Origin: Deltaproteobacteria bacterium
Lineage (GTDB): Bacteria > Desulfobacterota > Desulfarculia > Adiutricales > Adiutricaceae
Reading direction: 5' to 3'
Assembly: GCA_031277995.1 (NCBI GenBank)
Contig: JAITLH010000256.1
Location: 1 to 7,934, forward strand
DNA: 7,934 nt
Each line of letters starts with the position of its first letter. Within the stretch, counting starts at the first letter, position 1. Positions 1 through 6,180 of the stretch are shown here, piece after piece. Below the pieces are notes generated by a model, which was given only the letters and a program-made list of their open reading frames with translations, did no database searches and had not been told where the DNA came from. A program made the position numbers and the translations under genes.

Positions 1-1574
1 TTGAAGACCGGCTCTTCCTCGATGACCACCCGGCGGCCGTTTTCTATAAGGCCAAAGGAATCGTAGAGTTCGGAGAGGCCTTCGTGCCAATCGAGTATTC
101 TGGGACCGGCCTTGGGGTCTGGGCTTTGGGTTTCAAAGCCGGCGTTTTTTAGCTTTCTGCCCAGAAGCTGAAACGAGGGCTCCCCTTTTACCTCGGGGAT
201 ATTGCCCAGGCGGCTGACCAGCTGGGCCAGGTCGCTTAAGAGGTTGGTTTCTTGGCGAGGTTTTTCGTCCACGGGTCCGGCGGTTTCCTTAAGCCGATAC
301 ATCAAAACGACCATTACGGGAATGGCCCCGGTAAGGTAGTCAAAAACGCGGGCCGATACGTCATCGCGGTAGGCGATTTGGTCAAAGGCCTTATCGCTCT
401 TGACCAAAAGCAAAACCAGCATGGCTCCCAGGTAAAATGGCAGGCGCTTAAAAATGGAACTTTTGCCCAGGCCGGGGATAAAGGCCAGAAAGGCCCCGGA
501 AAAAATGGTCGAAAGGGCGTCAAGGAAGGCCAAGCCGCCAACCCCGGCCAGCAGTATCCGCCGGGCCCGGGTGTTTTGGGACAAAAAGATGGCCAATACG
601 GAGCCCAAAAAAGCCCCGGCGGCTAGGCCCAGGATTCTTGGCGAAAAATCGCCCGCCGAGACCATGGAGCCAAGCCCGGCCAGAAAATTTCCGGCCAGGG
701 CCCCAAAAAGGGCCATAAGGCCCACGGCTAGGGGCCTAATCTCCCCGGCCGAAACCTTTGGCCTCGGGAGGCTAATGGGCCACAGGAGCCTACGCAGGTG
801 TAGGGCAAGCAAATGGCGTTCCTTGGGATCGACGGGCTTATTGGAGTTTAGGATCTCGAGAAGTTCCTTTTCGTCCAATAGGGCTTGGATGGACAGGGAG
901 AGTTTTTCCTTGGCCGCGGCCAGTTTTTTGGGCTCCGGGGGCTTGCCGTCCGGCTTTTTGGCCCTAGGTTCGCCTGGGGCCAGGGGTTCTTCCAAGGCCG
1001 AGAAAAAATCCCCGGTGGCCTGACGGGCGGCCTTCTCGAGATAGGCGTCCAATTGGGCCTGATCGATTCCCTCAAACCACTGGTCGGGAAAAAGTTCTTT
1101 GGGGACCCCAACCGAGGCTTGTTTGCCTGACCAGGCCTTTTGGCCCCTGGGGGCCGCTGGCCGGGGGTCACTTCCCGCGGGGAGGTTTTGTATTTTTTTT
1201 CTAAAAACCCAAGCGCAAAAAACCATAACCAATACGGCAATCGCGAGAACGGCCCCAAAAGCGACGGTTATTTGTTGGCTAAAACTCAAACCCCTAAAAT
1301 TTAACCAAAACCAAGCCAACTTGGTTTCACCCAAAATCTCGCTTGGGGCCGCGGGTTCGCCTTGGGTGAGGATCTCGTTTGGCGGCGCGGGTTCGCCTTG
1401 GGCCGGGGCGCCTTGGGCTTGGCCGCTTTGGGCCAGGAAGTCTGGGGCCAGGGTGTCCTGGGCCCATAGGGGCTTGGGGAGGGAGGTTTGGGCCAAGGAC
1501 AACGCTAGCCAAAAGCCAAGGATTAACCCGGTCCAGAATTTGATCGAGCGGCGTTTGGTTTCGGCTTTAAACAT
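1..1574 (-). CDS. Unrecognised polytopic membrane protein, C-terminus cut by window edge
   Basis: An open frame of 524 codons runs without a stop from ATG at 1574-1572 off the left edge, so the C-terminus is missing. The codon just before the ATG is TAA, and AAGGG lies 3 nt upstream (a short spacing), so this is the first possible start. Residues 1-38 look like a signal peptide or N-terminal anchor: a basic start (KAETKRRS), a hydrophobic run 13-28, then LWAQD. A Pro/Gln/Glu-rich linker with a 12-residue duplication (58-81) follows, then a membrane segment at about 102-124. Next comes a charged soluble region (125-280, Lys/Pro-rich around 200-217) and about five hydrophobic segments (282-305, 314-331, 340-366, 378-391, 413-428). 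The remaining 96 residues are soluble, ending in an acidic EEEPVFQ at the edge. I recognise no family. Reality of the gene is well supported by length and membrane topology; its function is unknown. Confidence 0.78.
   Translation of the reverse strand, partial: MFKAETKRRSIKFWTGLILGFWLALSLAQTSLPKPLWAQDTLAPDFLAQSGQAQGAPAQGEPAPPNEILTQGEPAAPSEILGETKLAWFWLNFRGLSFSQQITVAFGAVLAIAVLVMVFCAWVFRKKIQNLPAGSDPRPAAPRGQKAWSGKQASVGVPKELFPDQWFEGIDQAQLDAYLEKAARQATGDFFSALEEPLAPGEPRAKKPDGKPPEPKKLAAAKEKLSLSIQALLDEKELLEILNSNKPVDPKERHLLALHLRRLLWPISLPRPKVSAGEIRPLAVGLMALFGALAGNFLAGLGSMVSAGDFSPRILGLAAGAFLGSVLAIFLSQNTRARRILLAGVGGLAFLDALSTIFSGAFLAFIPGLGKSSIFKRLPFYLGAMLVLLLVKSDKAFDQIAYRDDVSARVFDYLTGAIPVMVVLMYRLKETAGPVDEKPRQETNLLSDLAQLVSRLGNIPEVKGEPSFQLLGRKLKNAGFETQSPDPKAGPRILDWHEGLSELYDSFGLIENGRRVVIEEEPVF
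1332..1403 (-). repeat. 36-bp in-frame tandem duplication inside the membrane protein gene
   Basis: Two adjacent 12-codon units encode AQGEPAPPNEIL and TQGEPAAPSEIL (residues 58-69 and 70-81). They lie in the Pro/Gln-rich linker between the signal-like N-terminus and the next membrane segment. The copies differ at a few positions, so the duplication is not brand new. It keeps the frame and probably only lengthens a flexible linker. Confidence 0.75.
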
Positions 1575-1669
1575 TTACCCTTCGTCCATAAAAATTTTTT
1601 TAGGCCCTGGGGGTTGGCCAAGGTTAAAGGGGGGTTTTTGACCCAGGGTGAGGTAAGATTTACGGGGGT

Positions 1670-1830
1670 AATTATCCCACAAAAACGCTCCTTTGGAAAT
1701 AGCCAATAGCGAAAAAGCAAAACCGCCCGGACTGGCCGGGCTTGGCCAATCGGGGCGGGGTTGGGGGGAATCGTTTCATTCTAGGGGAAGCGGATAGCCT
1801 TGGGGCGAAATTAAGTTTTTACGCAAAGGA
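1670..1830 (-). repeat. 161-bp dispersed direct repeat, copy A
   Basis: This stretch aligns along its whole length with 3320-3480 in the same orientation, with roughly three quarters identity by eye. Near-perfect blocks are AATTATCCCAC, TCCTTTGGAAATAGCCAAT, ACCGCCCGGACTGGCCG and GGGCGAAATTA followed by GTTTTTACGC. It begins 48 bp beyond the LRR stop codon and contains that gene's apparent terminator. No transposase or terminal inverted repeats accompany it, so it looks like a duplicated 3'-UTR/terminator module or an intergenic repeat family rather than an insertion sequence. Confidence 0.85.
1712..1758 (-). terminator. Rho-independent terminator of the LRR gene (in repeat copy A)
   Basis: On the minus strand CCGCCC (1758-1753) pairs with GGGCGG (1728-1723), followed by the T-rich tract TTTTGCTTTTT (1722-1712). 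An inner stem, TGGCC with GGCCA (1748-1744 with 1737-1733), extends the hairpin after a short mismatched section. It ends transcription from the LRR gene and separates it from the membrane protein gene. Confidence 0.75.
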
Positions 1831-1877
1831 ATTTTTACGCGAGAGATTAATAAAGCCAAATACTTATTGGCCGGCCG

Positions 1878-3248
1878 TCAGGCGCCTTTGGCGGGCCCCA
1901 CCGTCAAGTTGGGGGTAGTAATCAGGGCGTCGGATGAGTCAAAATCTTCATTTTTGTTGTGTATTTCTGGGTTTTTCATCGCTATTTGATATTCTCCATC
2001 GGAAATAAAGATGATTATTCCATCTTCCAAAGTATAATGGAGATTTTTAGTTGCCAAGTAACCGTTTAAAATAACCGTTATAGTGGTGGGGACCCCATTA
2101 AAAGATTTTTCAGAGCCTATGTCGTAGGGTTGGCCAACCGCGAGTGTGTCCCTAGGCAGCCCCGGGATGGCGACATTGGTCTGTTGGCCCACCGTTAGTT
2201 CATCTATTTTCATTAGGCCATGGAGCTGACTAAGGGGCAGCCGATTGCCCTCCACGTTTAGGCTAGACAAAAAATCATTACCCGACACGTCCAAAGCCTC
2301 GAGCCGGTTGCGGGAAACGTCAAGCCGCGCCAGGAAGGCGTTATGGGAAAGGTCCAATTGGGTAAGCAAATTGTCCGAGGCATAAAGTAGCCTTAGTTCC
2401 GGGTTGCGGGAGACGTCCAAAGCCGTGAGTCGATTTTTGGACAAGTTTAGGAAATCCAGGGCGGCGTTATTGGAGACGTCAATTGAATGAAACTGGTTAT
2501 CGGCCAATTCCAGATCGTTTAGGGAGAGGTTTTTGGAAACGTCAAGGGAACTAAGCTGGTTATCGACCAATTCCAGTTCAGAAAGGTGGGCGTTATTGGA
2601 AACGTCAATTGACTTAAGTCGATTGTGGCTAGCGCTAAGCACGACCAGGTTAACGTTCCCGGAAACGTCCAAATTGGTAAGCCGATTGTATGACAAGTCT
2701 AGCCGCCCCAGGTCGGCGTTATTGGAAACGTCCAATTTCGTAAGCCAATTGTCCGACAGGTTTAAAAACTCCAGTTTCGGGTTACTCGAGGCGTTAAATG
2801 ACGAGAGCCTATTGCCCGACGCGTGCAAGTGTTCCAAAACCACGTTATTGGAGACGTCCAATTCCATCAGCCGATTGTCGGACACGTCCAAATAATCCAA
2901 GGCGGCGTTATTGGAAACGTCCAATTTCGTAAGCCGATTCTCGGACATGTCCAAAAGCTCCAGGGCGGAGTTATTGGAGACGTCCAATTCCCTAAGAAAG
3001 TTTCTGGCCAAATCCAGAAACCTTAGGCAAGCCATCGGGGCAAAGGCCAGGGCGCCCTTCAAGCCTTTTTTTGGGGCGTCTATCGATTCGACTCGGTATT
3101 CGCCGTCAAAGCGCGCCCAATTGATCCCTTCCCAACCCTCATAGTCGCCGGGGAAGGATTTCCAGTTATGTCTTTTGTTTGGGCTGGTGGCGTTAACGAT
3201 GGCCTTGAGTAAAACTATTTCGGCCGAATTAAAAACATTTGATTCCAA
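1878..3248 (-). CDS. Leucine-rich-repeat protein with twelve nested 21-residue repeats
   Basis: The protein has 456 residues. Residues 1-80 form an N-terminal cap resembling LRR caps: a helix-like start, two tryptophan-containing segments (NWKSF, WEGINW), then YRVESIDAPKKGLKGAL. Residues 85-336 are twelve gapless 21-residue repeats, each LxxLDVSxN followed by a LxxLxxSxNR-type half. This nested 10/11-residue pattern matches the IRREKO-type bacterial LRR. Residues 337-456 form a beta-rich tail (DGIIIFISDGEYQIAMKNPE) like those ending BspA-like LRR proteins. No signal peptide or membrane segment is visible, so it is cytoplasmic or leaves by a non-Sec route. The start is TTG (3248-3246): TGA lies three codons upstream in frame, the nearby ATG is out of frame, and GGGAG sits 10 nt upstream. 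LRR domains bind proteins; the partner is unknown. The gene is monocistronic and lies between two copies of a 161-bp repeat. Confidence 0.9.
   Translation of the reverse strand: MESNVFNSAEIVLLKAIVNATSPNKRHNWKSFPGDYEGWEGINWARFDGEYRVESIDAPKKGLKGALAFAPMACLRFLDLARNFLRELDVSNNSALELLDMSENRLTKLDVSNNAALDYLDVSDNRLMELDVSNNVVLEHLHASGNRLSSFNASSNPKLEFLNLSDNWLTKLDVSNNADLGRLDLSYNRLTNLDVSGNVNLVVLSASHNRLKSIDVSNNAHLSELELVDNQLSSLDVSKNLSLNDLELADNQFHSIDVSNNAALDFLNLSKNRLTALDVSRNPELRLLYASDNLLTQLDLSHNAFLARLDVSRNRLEALDVSGNDFLSSLNVEGNRLPLSQLHGLMKIDELTVGQQTNVAIPGLPRDTLAVGQPYDIGSEKSFNGVPTTITVILNGYLATKNLHYTLEDGIIIFISDGEYQIAMKNPEIHNKNEDFDSSDALITTPNLTVGPAKGA
2241..2996 (-). repeat. Twelve 63-bp tandem repeats encoding the LRR domain
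   Basis: The LRR domain is encoded by exactly 12 x 63 bp with no indels, codons 85-336. GACGTC followed by an AA/CA-rich stretch recurs at the LDVS codons of almost every unit. Repeats four and eleven are the most diverged in that motif (SSFNASSN, TQLDLSHN). Absolute phase conservation shows growth by tandem duplication under selection for the 21-residue period. Confidence 0.88.
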
Positions 3249-3319
3249 GTGACGTCAACTCCCGTACGTATTATTATTGGGACGGGCCCAATAAATTTTT
3301 TTTTGAAGCGAAACTAGCC

Positions 3320-3480
3320 AATTATCCCACAAAAAACGTCCTTTGGAAATAGCCAATCCAAAAAACAAAAACCGCCCGGACTGGCCGCGTTTGGTCAATC
3401 CGGGCGGGGTTTGGAAAGAAACGATTCACCCAAAACGGGCCGGAGGGCCTTTGGGCGAAATTACGTTTTTACGCGAAGGA
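3320..3480 (-). repeat. 161-bp dispersed direct repeat, copy B
   Basis: This is the partner of 1670-1830 in the same orientation and of the same length. It lies downstream of the permease gene and contains its terminator. At its high-coordinate end it overlaps the last of the 52-bp tandem units at TCCTTCGCGTAAAAAC. The equivalent part of copy A reads TCCTTTGCGTAAAAAC, and the permease gene itself ends TCCTTTGTGTAAAAAG. The repeat therefore seems to begin with a permease-like stop-codon region and to carry the following 3'-UTR and terminator. Confidence 0.85.
3360..3407 (-). terminator. Strong Rho-independent terminator of the amidase-permease operon (in repeat copy B)
   Basis: On the minus strand CCGCCCGGA (3407-3399) pairs perfectly with TCCGGGCGG (3380-3372) across an 18-nt loop, followed immediately by TTTTTGTTTTTT (3371-3360). 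It lies about 220 nt past the permease stop, beyond the 52-bp tandem copies, so those copies should be transcribed as 3'-UTR. On the plus strand the stem is followed only by GGTTT, so termination is mainly leftward. Confidence 0.88.
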
Positions 3481-3624
3481 TTTTTTGAAGGCTCTCGGAA
3501 TTCCTCGCGGCCTTGGCTTTTTAGGCGAAGGATTTTTTGAAGGCTCTCGGACTTCCTCGCGGCCTTGGCTTTTTAGGCGAAGGATTTTTTAAGGAGTCCG
3601 GGAATTCCTCGCGGCCTTGGCTTT
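3469..3624 (-). repeat. Three 52-bp tandem copies of the permease gene 3' end
   Basis: The units are 3573-3624, 3521-3572 and 3469-3520. On the minus strand each begins AAAGCCAAGGCCGCGAGGAA, continues through CCTT(C/A)AAAAAATCCTTCGC and ends in a T/G-TAA corresponding to the permease stop. They match the last 54 bp of the permease gene (3625-3678, encoding KSKGYKEVPDAFKKSFV and stop) with scattered substitutions and a net 2-bp deletion. The three extra units resemble each other more than the coding copy. Because 52 is not a multiple of 3, they cannot extend the protein in frame; in-frame reading past the stop meets another TAA after 11 codons. Confidence 0.88.
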
Positions 3625-5025
3625 TTACACAAAGGATTTTTTGAAGGCGTCGGGGACTTCCTTGTAGCCTTTGCTTTTTACGTAGCCAATCACCAGGCCT
3701 ATGGCCAGCCATGAGAAGCCGACAATCTGGGTCAGGGCGTCAAAACCCGTCCAGACATAGAGCAATATGGCCGAACCGATGATGGGGCAAAGTAGGTAGC
3801 GAACTAAGCCATATAGGTCTTGGTTTTTTTCGATAAAGAAAAAGTAGCGAATGACCGAGATATTTAGGACCACGAAGGATGAAATGGCCCCGAAGTTAAC
3901 CAAACGAGCCAGGCCGTCAACGGTGAAGATCATGGCGCAAGCCAACGACAACACGCCAATGAAGGTCACGCCGGCGTAAGGGGTTTGGTATTTGGGGTGG
4001 ATCTTGGAAAGGAATTTTGGCAGTAAACCATCGCGGGACATGGAAAACAAAACGCGGCTGCAAGCGGCTTGGGCGTTTAGGGTATTGGCGATGCCGACGG
4101 CCAGGATGTTTACGACCAAAAGAAGAATCTTAAAGCCAGTACCCATGGCCTTTTCCATGATGTCAAAGAAGGCCGTTTCGGGTTTGACGGCTTCCCAATT
4201 GGGTTCGATTAAGCCGGCCACGTAGGTCTGGGCCAAAAAGACCGCGCCAATGATGAAAAGGGAGATTAAGATGGCCCCGCTCACGTTTCGGCCCGGATTG
4301 CGGGTTTCCTCAGCCAGGGTACTGATGCCGTCAAAACCAAGAAAGTTTAGGGCGGCGATGCTGCAGGCCGTCGCGATAAAGGTAAGGTTAATGACCCCGG
4401 GTTTATAGAACGGATCGATTGTGAGCCGCCCGGCCCCTCCGCCATCGCCCAAAACGTACATCAAACCGCCAATGACGATGGCCAAAACTATCCCGATCTC
4501 GACGATGAAGAAAACAAAGTCGGTCATGGCCGTCATCTGGATGCCCCGGATATTGATGTAGGTATTGACCACGATGAAGAACACGATCCAGAAAACGAAA
4601 GGAATCTGGGGGAAGAGAGCTTCGCACCATCCGGCCACGATCAAATACAAAAGGGCCGGGACGAAGACGTAATCGAGCAGGATTAGCCAACCCACGACGA
4701 AACCGACGTGGGGGTTAATGCCATGCTGGACGTACGAATAAACGGAACCGGCGATGGGAAACCTTTTGGCCATGCAGCAATAGGACAGGGCGGTGAAAAA
4801 CATGGCGCAAAAGCCTATTAGATAGACCAACGGGGCCATGCCTTGGGAATCGGCGTTAACGAAGCCGTAGATGCTGTGGGGGGCGATGATGACCATGAAC
4901 AAAAGGCCATACACGGTCAGGTCCCACATCGACAAGACCCTGCGCAGCTGTGGCTTGTAACCAAATTCTTCCAGCTGCTTACTATCCTTGTCCTGGGTAA
5001 ACTGATCTTTTTGATTGTCGGACAT
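3625..5025 (-). CDS. APC-superfamily amino acid/polyamine permease, PuuP-like
   Basis: This 466-residue inner-membrane protein has the length and about twelve hydrophobic segments usual for APC-superfamily (TC 2.A.3) secondary transporters. After a charged 30-residue N-terminus, MWDLTVYGLLFMVIIAPHS opens the first segment. AGSVYSYVQ (92-100) and INPHVGFVVGWLILLDY (103-119) closely resemble the E. coli putrescine importer PuuP. LGFDGISTLAEETRNPGRN (229-247) and SRDGLLPKFLSKIHPKYQTP (330-349) are hallmark APC loop motifs. The start is ATG 5025-5023 with AAAGGAG about 12 nt upstream, just after the amidase stop. The 22-nt gap implies co-transcription with the amidase. Family transporters import amino acids, amines or polyamines by proton symport or exchange. 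Substrate is not determined here; the neighbour suggests a small nitrogenous compound. The last 18 codons are the source of the tandem repeat beyond the stop. Confidence 0.93.
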   Translation of the reverse strand: MSDNQKDQFTQDKDSKQLEEFGYKPQLRRVLSMWDLTVYGLLFMVIIAPHSIYGFVNADSQGMAPLVYLIGFCAMFFTALSYCCMAKRFPIAGSVYSYVQHGINPHVGFVVGWLILLDYVFVPALLYLIVAGWCEALFPQIPFVFWIVFFIVVNTYINIRGIQMTAMTDFVFFIVEIGIVLAIVIGGLMYVLGDGGGAGRLTIDPFYKPGVINLTFIATACSIAALNFLGFDGISTLAEETRNPGRNVSGAILISLFIIGAVFLAQTYVAGLIEPNWEAVKPETAFFDIMEKAMGTGFKILLLVVNILAVGIANTLNAQAACSRVLFSMSRDGLLPKFLSKIHPKYQTPYAGVTFIGVLSLACAMIFTVDGLARLVNFGAISSFVVLNISVIRYFFFIEKNQDLYGLVRYLLCPIIGSAILLYVWTGFDALTQIVGFSWLAIGLVIGYVKSKGYKEVPDAFKKSFV

Positions 5026-5048
5026 AAGAACGTTTCACTCCTTTTCGA

Positions 5049-5933
5049 TCAGCCCACGATGAGGGGCTTGTCGGGGTTTTTGGGAGCGCCCACGCGCAAG
5101 ACCATGGGCACCGGGCAGGGTTGGCAAGCTTGGTTGACTTCGATATCCCCCCAAAGGGACAGGTAGAAAAAGGTGTCGGTCATATCCCAGCCGTAGACCT
5201 TGGAAACCAAATTGGCCGTCTGGCGGGTGGCGGCCACGAGGGCCTTGGTATAGTCGAGGTCCGAGGCGAAGGAAAACCATTTCTCGTCGTTTTCCAGAAC
5301 CGGCCATTCCAGGGGGGTGTTCTTTATCAGCCGGATGGTGACCGTGACCGTTCCGGGCACTTCCAAGCCCGTCCCGCACAATTCCCCGTCGCCCATTACG
5401 GCGTGGAGATCGCCCAGCTGGAAAAGGGCCCCCGGGGCCCGGACCGGAAAGTACATGGTCGCCCCGGCCACGGACAGTTTGCTGTCGAGGTTTCCGCCAT
5501 GGGAGCCAGGAAAGCCGCAAGCCACGGGTTCTTTGGCCGGGGCCACCCCTATGACCCCAACCATGGGGTTAATGGGCAGCTCGAGACCGTTAAAGACCGT
5601 TTTGCCGTTTTTGATTGGCAGTATCTTGGTGCGGATCTCGGACTGATCGATTAAGGGCCCGACGTCGGGCAAGGTGGTCACGACGCCAGAATCCCCGACC
5701 TCGATTTTATCGATGCGCGCCACCAGGATATCCCCAATCTCGGCCCCCTCGACGAAGACGGGACCCGCGGCCGGATTGGCGTGGTAATAGTTAAACCCCG
5801 TGGTCAATTGATCTTCCCGCGTGATTTCGTTGGAAAAACAATCCTTGGTTTCAAAAACCAAGGTCTCCCCGGGCTTGGCGGTATGGACCGGTTTATGCGC
5901 CGGGTCAAACGTGTAGACGACCGAAGAAATCAT
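5049..5933 (-). CDS. Acetamidase/formamidase family amidohydrolase
   Basis: The protein has 294 residues from the chosen start, close to the family norm of about 300. It belongs to the FmdA/AmdA family, cytoplasmic enzymes hydrolysing formamide, acetamide or related short amides to ammonia and a carboxylate. Family landmarks, numbered from the chosen start, are NPAAGPVFVEGAEIGD (53-68), GSHGGNLDSK (143-152) and GDLHAVMGDGELCGTG (174-189), followed by LSLWGDIEVNQ near the C-terminus. The open frame extends to ATG at 5960, but the start at 5933-5931 is preferred because TAAGGAGGT lies 5 nt before it and the upstream nine codons (MDHDLKEVE) overlap that ribosome site. It is the first gene of the operon with the permease. 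The exact substrate is not predictable; formamide or acetamide are family precedents. Confidence 0.93.
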   Translation of the reverse strand: MISSVVYTFDPAHKPVHTAKPGETLVFETKDCFSNEITREDQLTTGFNYYHANPAAGPVFVEGAEIGDILVARIDKIEVGDSGVVTTLPDVGPLIDQSEIRTKILPIKNGKTVFNGLELPINPMVGVIGVAPAKEPVACGFPGSHGGNLDSKLSVAGATMYFPVRAPGALFQLGDLHAVMGDGELCGTGLEVPGTVTVTIRLIKNTPLEWPVLENDEKWFSFASDLDYTKALVAATRQTANLVSKVYGWDMTDTFFYLSLWGDIEVNQACQPCPVPMVLRVGAPKNPDKPLIVG

Positions 5934-5944
5934 CTCAACCTCCT
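5934..5944 (-). promoter_or_regulatory. Ribosome binding site fixing the amidase start
   Basis: On the minus strand AAGGAGGT lies immediately before TGAG and the ATG at 5933-5931, an almost ideal anti-16S match at ideal spacing. It places the translation start nine codons inside the longest open frame. Confidence 0.88.
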
Positions 5945-6003
5945 TAAGGTCGTGATCCAAAGTTTAGGGGCCAAAAAAATATTCCCAACCCCAAAACGCT
6001 AGA

Positions 6004-6026
6004 GATACTAAGACAAAAATAGTATC
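6004..6026. promoter_or_regulatory. Candidate operator: GATACTA-N9-TAGTATC inverted repeat
   Basis: Two perfect 7-bp arms (6004-6010 and 6020-6026) are separated by 9 bp, about 70 bp upstream of the amidase start in AT-rich DNA. Arm centres lie 16 bp apart, about one and a half helical turns. The position is suitable for a dimeric regulator of the amidase-permease operon. No regulator gene is in the window, and the core promoter on this side was not clear, so the role is inferred. Confidence 0.45.
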
Positions 6027-6084
6027 GAAGATATAAAAAGGTATAAAACCTAAAAAAAGGAATTAAACGGAAAAATATCTAATA

Positions 6085-6135
6085 GACGTTACTGACTTTT
6101 TCCTAAGGAATCTCCAAAGGCAGAGACATAACGTC
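6085..6135. repeat. Inverted repeat GACGTTA ... TAACGTC
   Basis: Perfect 7-bp arms at 6085-6091 and 6129-6135 enclose 37 bp that contain a smaller odd-centred palindrome, TTCCT-A-AGGAA (6100-6110). It lies in the AT-rich block upstream of the amidase operon. It may be a paired protein-binding site or a leader RNA structure. Confidence 0.4.
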
Positions 6136-6180
6136 ATAGATAAACGAAAAAGTTTTAAAATTTTAAACATTAAAAAAACG

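Larger units (their letters stand above)
1575..1877. other. Spacer between LRR gene and membrane protein gene
   Basis: This 303-bp stretch holds no convincing gene. Most of it (1670-1830) is copy A of the 161-bp dispersed repeat, with a leftward terminator at 1712-1758. Between the LRR stop and the repeat, the minus strand shows GCGTAAAAA twice, 17 bp apart. Positions 1575-1669 should contain the leader of the membrane protein gene, but I find no promoter there with acceptable -35/-10 spacing. Confidence 0.7.
3249..3624. other. Repeat-filled spacer between permease and LRR genes
   Basis: This 376-bp stretch contains no credible gene. Reading leftward from the permease stop, it holds three 52-bp tandem copies of the permease 3' end (3469-3624), then copy B of the dispersed repeat (3320-3480, overlapping the last copy) with a strong terminator, then about 70 bp of AT-rich leader for the LRR gene. 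That leader includes AATAAT motifs and a perfect TGACGTCA palindrome at 3250-3257, between the GGGAG ribosome site and the TTG start. I could not place a -35/-10 pair with good spacing. Confidence 0.75.

Noticed and set aside
454..1023. Plus-strand open frames across the membrane protein gene (also 252-626 and 1099-1641)
   Set aside because: They lie antisense to a 524-codon open frame with signal peptide and membrane segments. Their products are Arg/Pro/Gly/Lys-rich without motifs, typical shadows in GGCC-rich DNA.
2533..2895. Plus-strand open frame with a Ser/Leu-rich repetitive product
   Set aside because: Its 21-residue periodicity is only the antisense image of the 63-bp LRR repeats, and no ribosome site supports it.
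1671..3332. TTATCCCACA in both 161-bp repeats as DnaA boxes
   Set aside because: It has an extra C relative to TTATCCACA, occurs once per copy, and no replication gene or box cluster is nearby.
1670..3480. Insertion sequence or composite transposon around the LRR gene
   Set aside because: There is no transposase or integrase, no terminal inverted repeats and no target-site duplication. The shared blocks are centred on terminators.
5934..5960. Nine-codon N-terminal extension of the amidase
   Set aside because: The strong AAGGAGGT site lies inside this extension, and the family N-terminus aligns better with the start at 5933.
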